From Streptomyces sp. NBC_01197 (GTDB lineage Bacteria; Actinomycetota; Actinomycetes; Streptomycetales; Streptomycetaceae): a stretch of 64,000 nucleotides of DNA. The translations under genes and the position numbers were made by a program. The notes under the pieces were generated by a model that worked only from the letters and a program-made list of their open reading frames with translations, did no database searches and was not told where the DNA came from. Shown in pieces: positions 8,874 through 16,668 of the stretch (the stretch's first letter is position 1; every line of letters begins with the position of its first letter). The stretch lies in NCBI RefSeq assembly GCF_036010505.1, contig NZ_CP108569.1:3731001-3795000 (forward strand). Direction: 5' to 3'.

Positions 8874-9641
8874 CTACCCCACAGGTTCTGCGTAATGGAG
8901 ATCCACTGTGCCCGAGTAGCCGGGAAGAGTCACCGCCTGGTAGTCGTCGACTTTCCAGCCGAGTCCGTACGCCTTCACGTACTGCAGGTAGTTCTGGATC
9001 GCCGGGGAGGCCGTGAGCGCCTTTTTCAGCTTGTCCGGGTTGCCGACGGCCGTCACCTTGTACGGGGGCGAGTAGACGCGGCCCTGGAGGAGCAGGGTGT
9101 TGCCGACGCAGCGCACCGCGCTGGTGGTGATCAGCCGCTGGTCCATGACCTTGATGCCCTTGGCGCCGCCCTGCCACAGGGCGTTCACCACCGCCTGGAG
9201 GTCCTGCTGGTGGATGACCAGGTCGTTGGGCTGCGGTTCGGGGTAGCCGGGGTTGGCGGTGGCGTCCGGCGGGGCGTCGTCGAGCGTGACCGAGACGGCG
9301 GAGCCGCTGAGCTTCTGCGTACCGGCGGACCTCTCCAGGGCCTTGAGACCGGCGTCCTCCTTCTTCGTGGCGCCTCCGTCACGCTGGGCGAGCGCGTCGA
9401 CATCGCGGCGGACGGCGGCAGTGGAGTCGCCGAGCTCCTTGTTCTTGCCGTTGCGCTCCTGGATGAGGTCCGAGAGTTTCAGCATCGACGCATCGGTGCG
9501 GATATCGGTGCCCTTGGCGGTATTGAAGCTGGTCACGAAAATGAGCCCGGCGAGCGCGAAGACGGCTGCGGTGAGGACCCGGACCGGCCTCCAGTCGCGG
9601 TGGCGGGCGGCCGCTGTGGGAGAGTCGTCAGAATTGCTCAA
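8874..9641 (-). CDS. DUF881 family membrane-anchored protein
   Basis: The preferred start is TTG at 9641 (L-S-N-S-D-D-S), with GAAGGAG about 11 bases upstream. A GTG at 9662 would place the ribosome site inside the coding region. The 255-residue protein has a short cytoplasmic tail, one membrane helix (about 20-38), a coiled-coil-like stretch (about 55-100) and the DUF881 domain ending in a [15 protein letters not shown] motif. DUF881 proteins recur beside crgA and sortases in Actinobacteria and have been linked to cell division by context; their biochemical role is unknown. The gene is divergent from crgA. Confidence 0.85.
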   Translation of the reverse strand: MSNSDDSPTAAARHRDWRPVRVLTAAVFALAGLIFVTSFNTAKGTDIRTDASMLKLSDLIQERNGKNKELGDSTAAVRRDVDALAQRDGGATKKEDAGLKALERSAGTQKLSGSAVSVTLDDAPPDATANPGYPEPQPNDLVIHQQDLQAVVNALWQGGAKGIKVMDQRLITTSAVRCVGNTLLLQGRVYSPPYKVTAVGNPDKLKKALTASPAIQNYLQYVKAYGLGWKVDDYQAVTLPGYSGTVDLHYAEPVG

Positions 9642-9787
9642 CGTACCCTTATCTCCTTCCACACCCCGGAAGCACTACGCTAACGGACGCCCGGGGGAGG
9701 CAATGCGCCCCGTCGCATCCCGCTCCCGGCACTTCCTACACAGTTCCCCCTGCGCGGTCACGCAGCGCATCGACAGGAGAGCCCCTC

Positions 9788-10045
9788 GTGCCGAAGTCAC
9801 GTATCCGCAAGAAGCCCGATTTCACGCCGCCGCCCGCGACGAAGCAGGCGACTGCCATAAGGCTGACCAATCGCAGCTGGGTGGCCCCGGTGATGCTGGC
9901 GTTCTTCTTGATCGGACTCGCCTGGATCGTTGTCTTTTACGTAACCGACGGCGATATGCCCATCAAGCCGTTCGGGAACTGGAACATCGTGGTCGGCTTC
10001 GGCTTCATCGCGGGCGGTTTCGGCGTCTCGACCCAGTGGAAGTAG
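9788..10045 (+). CDS. crgA: Cell division protein CrgA
   Basis: This 85-residue protein has a basic N-terminus ([11 protein letters not shown]), two membrane helices (about 31-52 and 62-82) and the conserved loop [16 protein letters not shown]. CrgA interacts with FtsZ-linked division proteins and restrains premature septation in Streptomyces aerial hyphae. The GTG start has an AGGAGA ribosome site seven bases upstream. It is transcribed away from the DUF881/sortase operon and followed by a hairpin. Confidence 0.96.
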   Translation: MPKSRIRKKPDFTPPPATKQATAIRLTNRSWVAPVMLAFFLIGLAWIVVFYVTDGDMPIKPFGNWNIVVGFGFIAGGFGVSTQWK

Positions 10046-10093
10046 CCGTCCCGGCTCCCACATCCCCTGGTGCCCGTCAAGCCCTCCCCAGAG

Positions 10094-10293
10094 TTATCCA
10101 CAGCGCTATCCACAGCCGGGGAAAACTCAGAAGATCTGTGGATAACTTTCGGGCGTTGACGCCGGTGTGACTACTCGGCGCCATACCACAACAGTGGCCG
10201 GCCCCTTGCCCTTCCTGGGGAAACCCAGGTCAGCGGCAAGGGGCGCTGCTGTTCCCCACAGGACGCACAAGATCCGCCACCCGCTGTGGACAA
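10094..10293. promoter_or_regulatory. DnaA-box cluster outside oriC
   Basis: Four 9-mers match the DnaA-box consensus closely: TTATCCACA at 10094-10102, CTATCCACA at 10106-10114, TGTGGATAA at 10137-10145 (reverse) and TGTGGACAA at 10285-10293 (reverse). The first three lie within 52 bp in the otherwise empty gap between crgA and the rhomboid gene, about 20 kb from oriC. They could titrate DnaA or make crgA responsive to it. The gap 10046-10474 otherwise holds only a terminator. Confidence 0.65.
10201..10244. terminator. crgA / rhomboid bidirectional terminator
   Basis: GCCCCTTGCC (10201-10210) pairs with GGCAAGGGGC (10235-10244). A second, nested hairpin CCTGGG/CCCAGG (10214-10229) fills the loop. 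The element lies between two convergent genes. Confidence 0.75.
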
Positions 10294-10474
10294 CTGGGCC
10301 CGGTACAGGTCTACTGCAGGTCTGCAGTTAGCCCACAGCAGGTCTGCAACAGGCCCGCTGTGGCTCCGGGCAGCCTCCGGGGGCAGCTCTGAGGAGTCGG
10401 CGCCTGTTCAACGGTCGGCCCGCTCAGACCGGGGCCCGCTCCCGGGGCAACCCGCTCAGGTCAGGACCGCCCGC

Positions 10475-11368
10475 TCACGTCAGCATCGCGGTTCTGGCCA
10501 GCACCATGCCGATGGTCGCCGCCAGGACCAGCGCACAGGTTCCGAACTGCAGCAGCGTCCGCCGCTCACGCGGGGCGTGCACCATCCCGATCGCGATGAC
10601 GATCCCGGCGACGAAGCCACCGAGATGCGCCTGCCAGGCGATTCCGCCGGTGAAGGTGAAGATCACGTTGACCACGAGCAGGCCGAAGAGCGGCCGCATG
10701 TCGTAGTTCATGCGCTTCATCAGGACACCGGTCGCACCCAGCAGCCCGAAGATGGCGCCCGACGCGCCGAGCGACGCCTCGGTCGGCGAGGCGATGAGAT
10801 AGGTGAGGGCGCTGCCGGCCAGCCCGGAGAGCAGATACAGCGCGATGTAGCGGGCCCGGCCGAGCGCCGCCTCCAGCGGCCCGCCGATCCACCAGAGGCT
10901 GAGCATGTTGAACCCGATGTGCGCGTAGCCGGCGTGCATGAACATCGCGGTGAACAGCCGGTACCACTGCCCCTGGGCGACGCCCACCAGCGGCCCGAAC
11001 GGTGTGGTCTGCGCCTGGCCCACCAGCTCGAAACTGGAGTCGAAGCTGTTGTTGTTCGCCACCTGCATGATGAACACCAGGACGTTGATCCCGATGAGGA
11101 TCTTGGTGAGCAGGCGCGGGTCGGCGGTGAGCGTTCCGCCCACCACGGTGCGCGGCCGGCTCGCCGCGGCCGGGGTGCTGCCCGTGCCCGACCCGCGCAC
11201 GCACTCCGGGCACTGGAAGCCGACTGAGGCGCTGATCATGCACTGCGGGCAGATCGGCCGCTCGCAGCGGACACAGCTGATGCCCGTCTCCACGCCGGGG
11301 TGGCGGTAGCAGTGGGGCAGACCGCCCGCCCCGGACTGCCGCTCCGGGCCTCCTGGCAACTCTTCCAT
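10475..11368 (-). CDS. Rhomboid intramembrane serine protease with N-terminal zinc-finger
   Basis: The start is ATG at 11368 (MEELPGGPERQ) with GAGGGAA upstream. The 297-residue protein opens with a cysteine-rich module (C20, H23, C32, C35, C40, C43, C53, C56) resembling a B-box or double zinc ribbon, then a six- or seven-helix rhomboid domain. The catalytic Ser is S203 in GASGAIFG and the His is H248 in QAHLGG; the H155/H160/N164 set that stabilises the oxyanion is also present. Rhomboids cleave membrane segments of client proteins. Nothing nearby identifies a substrate. Confidence 0.9.
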   Translation of the reverse strand: MEELPGGPERQSGAGGLPHCYRHPGVETGISCVRCERPICPQCMISASVGFQCPECVRGSGTGSTPAAASRPRTVVGGTLTADPRLLTKILIGINVLVFIMQVANNNSFDSSFELVGQAQTTPFGPLVGVAQGQWYRLFTAMFMHAGYAHIGFNMLSLWWIGGPLEAALGRARYIALYLLSGLAGSALTYLIASPTEASLGASGAIFGLLGATGVLMKRMNYDMRPLFGLLVVNVIFTFTGGIAWQAHLGGFVAGIVIAIGMVHAPRERRTLLQFGTCALVLAATIGMVLARTAMLT

Positions 11369-11533
11369 CGGGTTCCCTCGTCTCGTACGGGTCGCGTACG
11401 CACTGCACCCGCCCCGCTCGTCATACGGACGAACGGGGCGGGTGGTTCCCGTACCGGATGAGGCAACGGGCTCTCTGCTCCCACCGCTCCCGCGCCCGCG
11501 GGCTCGGGCGGCCTCCACCGGCCGCCGCGCGGT

Positions 11534-12085
11534 TCAGCTCTTCCGGGTCGCGACGCCGTCGCGGGTCTCGACGACCACCGTCTCGATGACGACGTCCTGG
11601 ACCGGCCGTTCGGTGCGCGGGTTGGTCGGGGTGGTGATGATCTCGTCGATGACCTTCTGGCTCGCCGCGTCGGTGACCTCGCCGAAGATGCTGTGCTTGC
11701 GCGTCAGCCAGGTCGTCGGCTGCACCGTGATGAAGAACTGCGAGCCGTTGGTGCCCGGTCCCGCGTTGGCCATGGCGAGCAGGTACGGCTTGTCGAAGGA
11801 CAGGTCCGGGTGGAACTCGTCACCGAACTCGTAGCCGGGGCCACCCGTGCCGTTGCCCAGCGGGTCGCCGCCCTGAATCATGAAGCCACTGATCACGCGG
11901 TGGAAGACGGTGCCGTCGTAGAGCCGGTCCGTGGACTTCTTGCCGGTGGCCGGGTGGGTCCACTCCCGCTCTCCCTGAGCGAGCTCGACAAAGTTCCTGA
12001 CCGTCTTCGGCGCGTGGTTCGGCAGCAGCCGAATCTCGATGTCGCCGTGGTTGGTCTTCAGGGTGGCGTAAAGCTGCTCGGCCAC
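11534..12085 (-). CDS. Cyclophilin-type peptidyl-prolyl cis-trans isomerase
   Basis: The protein is 183 residues and consists of a single cyclophilin domain with no signal peptide, so it should be cytoplasmic. Recognisable core motifs are FHRVISGFMIQGGDP and GSQFFIT, which hold the catalytic Arg and the substrate-binding Phe/Gln. It catalyses rotation about X-Pro bonds during folding. The GTG start directly precedes A-E-Q-L-Y. It lies 165 bp from the rhomboid gene on the same strand and is divergent from the DUF5324 gene; the 285-bp gap to that gene presumably holds both promoters. Confidence 0.93.
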   Translation of the reverse strand: MAEQLYATLKTNHGDIEIRLLPNHAPKTVRNFVELAQGEREWTHPATGKKSTDRLYDGTVFHRVISGFMIQGGDPLGNGTGGPGYEFGDEFHPDLSFDKPYLLAMANAGPGTNGSQFFITVQPTTWLTRKHSIFGEVTDAASQKVIDEIITTPTNPRTERPVQDVVIETVVVETRDGVATRKS

Positions 12086-12370
12086 GGTGTGCCTTCCGTA
12101 AGTCTTCTCTGACGTTCACCGATCCTCGCACGGACGCGGAGCGCCGAGCCGCCACGCAGGGGAAAAGCACTCGGGTGACAGCCGAACCGGCGCGCACCGG
12201 CCCGAACCGTGGCATTGTCGGCCACAGAACTCCCCCTTGCACCACAATGACGGTTTACGTCTTTCCTGACCCGGATGCCTGATCTCACGTGCCGTGAAGG
12301 CGCAGGACAGGCATGATTTCGAAATGGGTGGAAAGGCGAATGACAGAACGCCACCGATGAGGAGGAACCC

Positions 12371-13081
12371 GTGACCCGCATGGACAGCGTGCGCGCCGCG
12401 ACCGGTACGGCGAAGGAGAACGTGCTGCACGCCGCGGAAGTGGTGGCGCCCTACGCCGGAACGGCCAAGGAACAGGCCACGCATTACGCCAACGAAGCTC
12501 GTGTACGGCTGGCCCCGAAGGTCTCGCTGGCAGCACAGCAGGCCCGCACTCAGTACGACGCGCGGCTCGCACCCCACGTCGACCAGGCCCTCACTCATGT
12601 ACCGCCGAAGGTCGACGCGGCGGCGCAGCGTGCAGCCAAGGCGGCCCGGCAGGCGCAGTGCCAGCTCGCACCGAGGGTGGAGCAGGCCGTGGCGGCGGCC
12701 CAGCCCGTCCGCGAGGAGGCAGCGGCCCGCAGTGCGGCCGCCAGCGCGGCCGCCTTCGCGGCGCTGCGCGGGCAGGTCTCCGCGAAGCAGATCCAGAAGC
12801 TGGTCAGAAGGCAGCAGCGGTGCGCGAAGGCGGGGCGGCTGGCCAAGGGCGTCATCGTGCTCGGCGTCGTCGCCGGAGGTGCGTTCGCCGCCTGGAAGTG
12901 GTGGGACAAGCAGGCGAATCCCGACTGGCTGGTCGAGCCGCCCGCGCCCACCGAGGTCGCTGACCGGCGGCCGCCGCTCAGCGCGGTCGACGGCAGCTCC
13001 GAGGCACTGGACCCCGAGGTCAAGGCCAAGCAGGCCAAGGCCGAGGAGGAAGACCAGGAGCGGGACGACCCTCGGGACTGA
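12371..13081 (+). CDS. DUF5324 family membrane protein
   Basis: The 236-residue protein starts at a GTG with GAGGAGGAA just upstream. It is an Ala-rich helical protein with repeated APKV / APHVDQ / APRVEQA segments that look like an amphipathic repeat (residues 20-120). A single membrane helix follows (about 160-177, GVIVLGVVAGGAFAAW), then a charged C-terminal tail. The family is common in Streptomyces and has no known function. The repeats resemble those of apolipoprotein- or perilipin-like helices, suggesting membrane-surface binding, but this is speculative. Confidence 0.85.
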   Translation: MTRMDSVRAATGTAKENVLHAAEVVAPYAGTAKEQATHYANEARVRLAPKVSLAAQQARTQYDARLAPHVDQALTHVPPKVDAAAQRAAKAARQAQCQLAPRVEQAVAAAQPVREEAAARSAAASAAAFAALRGQVSAKQIQKLVRRQQRCAKAGRLAKGVIVLGVVAGGAFAAWKWWDKQANPDWLVEPPAPTEVADRRPPLSAVDGSSEALDPEVKAKQAKAEEEDQERDDPRD

Positions 13082-13119
13082 GCCGGCGGGCGGCGCCATC
13101 ATCGGGCCGACAGACGCGA

Positions 13120-13165
13120 GCGTGCGGGGCGTCAGGAGACTCATCTCTCCTGGCGCCCCGCACGC
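13120..13165 (+). terminator. Terminator of the DUF5324 gene
   Basis: A 20-bp stem (13120-13139 with 13146-13165, one G-U pair) and a 6-nt loop lie 38 bp after the stop codon. Confidence 0.85.
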
Positions 13166-13610
13166 GTGCGAGGACAGGACCGGGGGTCCGTGGAACGGCA
13201 GGACCGTACCTGTACGTCGTCACCGTTTCACGTGAAACACACCCATCGACACCGGACCGGCCCCGAACCAGCCGAAGTGCGCGGGGAGCGTCCCGGGGCA
13301 CCGGGACGGCCGGGCGGCTCCGTGTCCGTGGGGCAGGCCGGGCGACGAGCGCCGCGACTTCCCACTCACCGTGCCGCATAAGGCAGTTGTGCAGATGCCG
13401 GGCGGGATGGAAGGCGAAGAGGGACACCCGCAACGGTGCTCGCCAGCACGGTCACACCGCTCAGCAGTTGCGAGGTCCAGGCCCCATCACCCGTAACTGA
13501 GCTGCCTGGGCCACCTCCCCAGTACCGCTGGTGGCTCCGTCGTCGCCCGTCAGCCTGCCGGAGCAGCCGTGGCCGGTGACAAGGTCTCATGCCTTCGTCA
13601 TGCTGAAGGC
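13166..13610. other. Intergenic region with parS site
   Basis: About 445 bp without a convincing gene. It holds an exact parS at 13225-13238 (listed separately). The remainder has Streptomyces-like composition, no hairpin I trust and no strong reading frame. The junction at about 13600 leads into the three-gene accessory module. Confidence 0.6.
13225..13238. other. parS: parS (ParB-binding site), exact
   Basis: Exact 14-bp palindrome GTTTCACGTGAAAC, in the gap before the three-gene module, about 17 kb left of oriC. Confidence 0.9.
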
Positions 13611-14123
13611 ATGAGTGACATCGGGGATGCACTGTGGAACACCGACATCGACGCCTCTGACTACTCCCGGGCCAAGGACCGGTATCAGCAAGCGATACTC
13701 GAACAGTACAAACTCTGCGTGGAGATGGCTGACCGAGTCAGCGCCCGGCGCAATCTCACCAACACCTTCTTTCTGTCACTCAACAGCGCTGTCGTGGCCG
13801 TGGTGGCCGCGCTCTCGGGCCATGCCCTGGCCGGTACCTCCGTCTGGATACTGACGTCCGGGCTGCTGATCCTGTTCGCGCAGTGCGCGGCGTGGTGGGT
13901 GATGGTGCGCTCCTACCGACAGCTCAATACAGCCAAGTACGAGGTGATCGGGGCCCTGGAAGCGAAGCTGCCGGCCTTTGCCTACTCCCGGGCGGAGTGG
14001 GGAGCCCTGGGCAACGGACTGGACTGGCGCAGATATCTGCCGCTGACCCACGTCGAGCAGTGGGTGCCGGTCATCTTCGCGGTCTCCTACCTCATGGCCT
14101 TCGTGGCCGGTATCGCGATGTGA
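13611..14123 (+). CDS. Small three-helix membrane protein resembling the RipA/8xMP or SLATT effector type
   Basis: The ATG at 13611 gives a 170-residue protein. It begins with a soluble amphipathic part (residues 20-48, containing YQQAILEQYKLCVEMADR then ARRNLTNTFF) and has membrane helices at about 53-70, 77-99 and 150-168. The arrangement, with an Arg-Arg-Asn leading into the first helix and a loop with SYRQLNTAKYEVI, reminds me of the RipA-family octameric membrane proteins and the 2TM SLATT effectors found with nucleotide sensors. This is from memory of the family look, not a search. It is 45 bp ahead of a membrane TIR-like gene, and a SLOG-like gene follows. Confidence 0.7.
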   Translation: MSDIGDALWNTDIDASDYSRAKDRYQQAILEQYKLCVEMADRVSARRNLTNTFFLSLNSAVVAVVAALSGHALAGTSVWILTSGLLILFAQCAAWWVMVRSYRQLNTAKYEVIGALEAKLPAFAYSRAEWGALGNGLDWRRYLPLTHVEQWVPVIFAVSYLMAFVAGIAM

Positions 14124-14168
14124 CCTGTTCATGGACCGTAGTTGCTCGGGTGCGCTACGTTCGTCTCC

Positions 14169-15128
14169 ATGCGGGGCCACAAGTTATGGCGCGGCATCCG
14201 TGGTGGCGGGGTGCTCATACTCATGGGTGTCGGCGTCCTCCTGGCCCTCGGGCTGAAACTGCTGTCGCTGCACCGGCAGTACGGCGGCTACTTCGATCCG
14301 CTGACATTCGTGCGTCCCCTGGTCTACGTCGCCCTGATCGCCATTCCCATCGCCCTCACCTGGGGGCGCTACCGGCGCACCACACAGACGCAGATGTTTC
14401 AGGAGGTCCTCGGTCCGCTGGTCGGGTCCGACGAGGAGTACTGCCTGATCCTGCGGCCGTTCGGCAGTGACGGCGAAGTCGCCCTGTCTCACGCCTGGTT
14501 CGGCGCCTCCACCATGGAGCAGGCGGTCGCCCGCAGCGCCCGGAAGGCTCTCGGGCTGAAGACCTACGCGCTGGTCGACCAGGACCGCCGGCTGGCGCCG
14601 CCGGGGCCGGTCTGGATGCGCTCGCCCCACGACCAGTGGCAGGGGGCGGTACGGACCCTCATCCGCCGCGCGCATTCCATCGTCCTGATCCTGCCTCCGG
14701 GACAGGGGATCCGCGACGCCCTGAGATGGGAGATCGACCAGATCACCCAGCACGAGCTCCAGACGCGACTGGTGCTGGTACTGCCACCGGCCCAGCTGTA
14801 CAAGGCGGAGTACCCGCGGGCGTTCCTGGACGCCTGCGTGATCACGGCCGCTCTCGAAGGTTTCGCGGGCTCCGTCGACGACGTCAGCACCCTCCTCGTC
14901 CACCAGTTGGAGCTGACCCTCCACGAGCGGACCCAGGTGGTGAAGTACTGCCGGACTCGCCCTGGAGACACTCCGGTGCTGCGCTGGTGGTACGTCAAGC
15001 GCAGACTGGGTCGAAGGGGCTCCGCGCGCTTCTTCCAGGGAGCGCTCGCCGCCGCACTCCGAACGACCGAACAGGAACTCTCGGGCCGTAGCTTCCCGGC
15101 ACGCTACCCGTGGCCGCTGTCACCGTGA
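14169..15128 (+). CDS. Two-helix membrane protein with cytoplasmic TIR-like/Rossmann domain
   Basis: The start is ATG 14169 (a TTG at 14142 is possible; neither has a clear ribosome site). The 319-residue protein has helices at about 13-32 and 50-66, then a cytoplasmic alpha/beta domain. Visible motifs are YCLILRPFGSDGE (91-103), a strand ending VDQDR, a DQWQ helix start, a hydrophobic strand HSIVLILPPGQG, and an RWEID helix (186-190). The pattern of LRPF-D, Trp-Gln and Trp-Glu recurs in uncharacterised membrane proteins with a predicted TIR-like fold, in which the late acidic residue could act in NAD or nucleotide cleavage. Function is not known. It sits between a small membrane protein and a SLOG-type gene. 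Confidence 0.75.
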   Translation: MRGHKLWRGIRGGGVLILMGVGVLLALGLKLLSLHRQYGGYFDPLTFVRPLVYVALIAIPIALTWGRYRRTTQTQMFQEVLGPLVGSDEEYCLILRPFGSDGEVALSHAWFGASTMEQAVARSARKALGLKTYALVDQDRRLAPPGPVWMRSPHDQWQGAVRTLIRRAHSIVLILPPGQGIRDALRWEIDQITQHELQTRLVLVLPPAQLYKAEYPRAFLDACVITAALEGFAGSVDDVSTLLVHQLELTLHERTQVVKYCRTRPGDTPVLRWWYVKRRLGRRGSARFFQGALAAALRTTEQELSGRSFPARYPWPLSP

Positions 15129-15224
15129 CGTGGCTGAGCGGCCTACTGGCCGGGCGGAGTGGGCTGACCGGGCTGATGGCCGGGGTAGGATCCGCCGCCT
15201 GCTGTCGAATACGGGAGTGCGACT

Positions 15225-15722
15225 GTGGGAGTAACGGTAATCGCGGTTACCGGTCACATGGATCTGACCGAGGACACCGTGCCCCTGATCCGTACCGCGC
15301 TGAAGGAACTGCTCCACTCCTACGCCGCGTTCGGCCCACTGGTCGGGATCTCCTGCATCGCGGAGGGCGCCGACTCCCTGTTTGCCGAGGCCGTCCTGGC
15401 CACCGGCGGCCGGTTGGCCATCGTCATTCCCTCCCGGGACTACCGCAGGAAGACCGTCCGTCCCGGCCATACCCGCCTCTTCGACCGCCTCCTGGACGCA
15501 TCTGACGACGTCGTCGTCATCCCTGAGGAATCCGCCGGCCGTGCGGCCTACGCCGCTGCCAACGCGCTGCTCCTGGAACGCGCCGACCGCCTCGTGGCGG
15601 TCTGGAACGGGGAACCCCCGAGCGGAAAGGGCGGCGGCACCGCCGACGTGGTCCTCGCAGCACGGGCCAGGGGAATCCCGGTGGACGTCGTCTGGCCGGA
15701 TGGAGCCCGCAGAAAGGGCTGA
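15225..15722 (+). CDS. SLOG-superfamily protein (LOG/DprA-like nucleotide-binding fold)
   Basis: The GTG at 15225 is preceded by GGGAG at a 7-base spacing. The 165-residue soluble protein shows a Rossmann-like layout: strand plus VTGHMDL (8-14), EGADSLFAE (47-55), a basic RDYRRKTVRPGH segment (71-82), and a glycine loop AVWNGEPPSGKGGGTAD (125-141). These match the SLOG superfamily, whose members bind or release nucleotides (cytokinin-activating LOG, DprA, TIR-like sensors). As the last gene of a three-gene run it is a candidate nucleotide sensor or producer for the membrane proteins upstream. Family assignment is by motif memory. Confidence 0.78.
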   Translation: MGVTVIAVTGHMDLTEDTVPLIRTALKELLHSYAAFGPLVGISCIAEGADSLFAEAVLATGGRLAIVIPSRDYRRKTVRPGHTRLFDRLLDASDDVVVIPEESAGRAAYAAANALLLERADRLVAVWNGEPPSGKGGGTADVVLAARARGIPVDVVWPDGARRKG

Positions 15723-15784
15723 AACGCACATCCGGGCACCGGCGGCCCCTGCCACGCCCGAATCAACGGCAACACCAACGGGCA

Positions 15785-15826
15785 AAGCCCCTCCTGACCA
15801 GCATTTCCGCAGGTCAGGAGGGGCTT
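15785..15826. terminator. Terminator between the SLOG gene and tRNA-Ala
   Basis: AAGCCCCTCCTGACC (15785-15799) pairs with GGTCAGGAGGGGCTT (15812-15826), loop 12 nt. It lies between the plus-strand module and the minus-strand tRNA 3' end and can serve both. Confidence 0.85.
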
Positions 15827-15831
15827 ACGTG

Positions 15832-15904
15832 TGGAGCCTAGGGGAGTCGAACCCCTGACATCTGCCATGCAAAGACAGCGCTCTACCAACTGAGCTAAGG
15901 CCCC
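15832..15904 (-). tRNA. tRNA-Ala (anticodon TGC)
   Basis: The minus strand reads a complete 73-nt cloverleaf beginning GGGGCCTTAGCTCAG and ending GGCTCCA. The anticodon loop is CTTTGCATG (TGC), and the T-arm is AGGGGTTCGACTCCCCT. The acceptor stem contains the G3-U70 wobble that alanyl-tRNA synthetase requires. CCA is not encoded. The 3' end faces the three-gene module. Confidence 0.97.
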
Positions 15905-16055
15905 GTAACGGGTTGGTGCGAGAACAAGAGTAGCGGGTCACAGGGGCGATCTCACAAAAGGATTGGGACTCCCGGTCAGTGACCACTCTCCGTAGGATGC
16001 ACGAGGAGGTTCGCGGCAGCGAAGCCGCCGCCTGGGGAAGCGATGGGGAGACGCA

Positions 16056-16604
16056 ATGGACGCAGCACAACAAGAGGCAACCGCGAGAGCGAGAGACCTT
16101 CAGCGCAGTTGGTACGGAGAGCCGCTGGGGGCGCTCTTCCGTCGCCTCATCGATGATCTGGGCCTCAATCAGGCCCGTCTCGCCGCAGTGCTCGGGCTGT
16201 CCGCGCCCATGCTGTCCCAGCTGATGAGCGGCCAGCGCGCCAAGATCGGAAATCCGGCCGTGGTCCAGCGGGTCCAGGCACTTCAGGAGCTTTCCGGCCT
16301 GGTCGCCGACGGGAGCGTCAGCGCGGGCGAGGCAACGGATCGGATGGAAGAGATCAAGAAGTCCCAGGGCGGCTCCGTCCTCTCCACCACGGGTCAGACC
16401 GCATCCACGACGGGCGCGCCCACCGTGCGCCGCGTGGTGCGCGAGATCCAGTCACTGCTGCGCTCCGTATCGGCTGCCGGCGACATCATCGACGCGGCGA
16501 ACGCCCTCACCCCGACCCACCCCGAACTGGCAGAGTTCCTCAGGGTGTACGGCGCCGGGCGCACCGCGGAGGCGGTCTCGCACTACGAGGCGCACCAGAG
16601 CTGA
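16056..16604 (+). CDS. XRE-family DNA-binding protein
   Basis: The 182-residue protein carries a helix-turn-helix at about residues 24-62 (core ARLAAVLGLSAPMLSQLMSG), then a linker and a C-terminal helical region ending in a YGAGRTAEAVSHYEAH segment. The start ATG has GGGGAG nearby (16045). It is probably a regulator of the kinase gene 64 bp downstream or of itself. This gene followed by a kinase is a common Streptomyces arrangement near tRNA-Ala. The target is unknown. Confidence 0.85.
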   Translation: MDAAQQEATARARDLQRSWYGEPLGALFRRLIDDLGLNQARLAAVLGLSAPMLSQLMSGQRAKIGNPAVVQRVQALQELSGLVADGSVSAGEATDRMEEIKKSQGGSVLSTTGQTASTTGAPTVRRVVREIQSLLRSVSAAGDIIDAANALTPTHPELAEFLRVYGAGRTAEAVSHYEAHQS

Positions 16605-16668
16605 AGCCGAGGCTCAGCTGGCTGAGGCCCAGCTGACAGGGGGCGGGCACAGGACATGGGTACAGCGC

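Noticed and set aside
10286..11227. 313-codon plus-strand frame over the rhomboid gene
   Set aside because: Shadow of the rhomboid frame; no ribosome site or protein-like composition.
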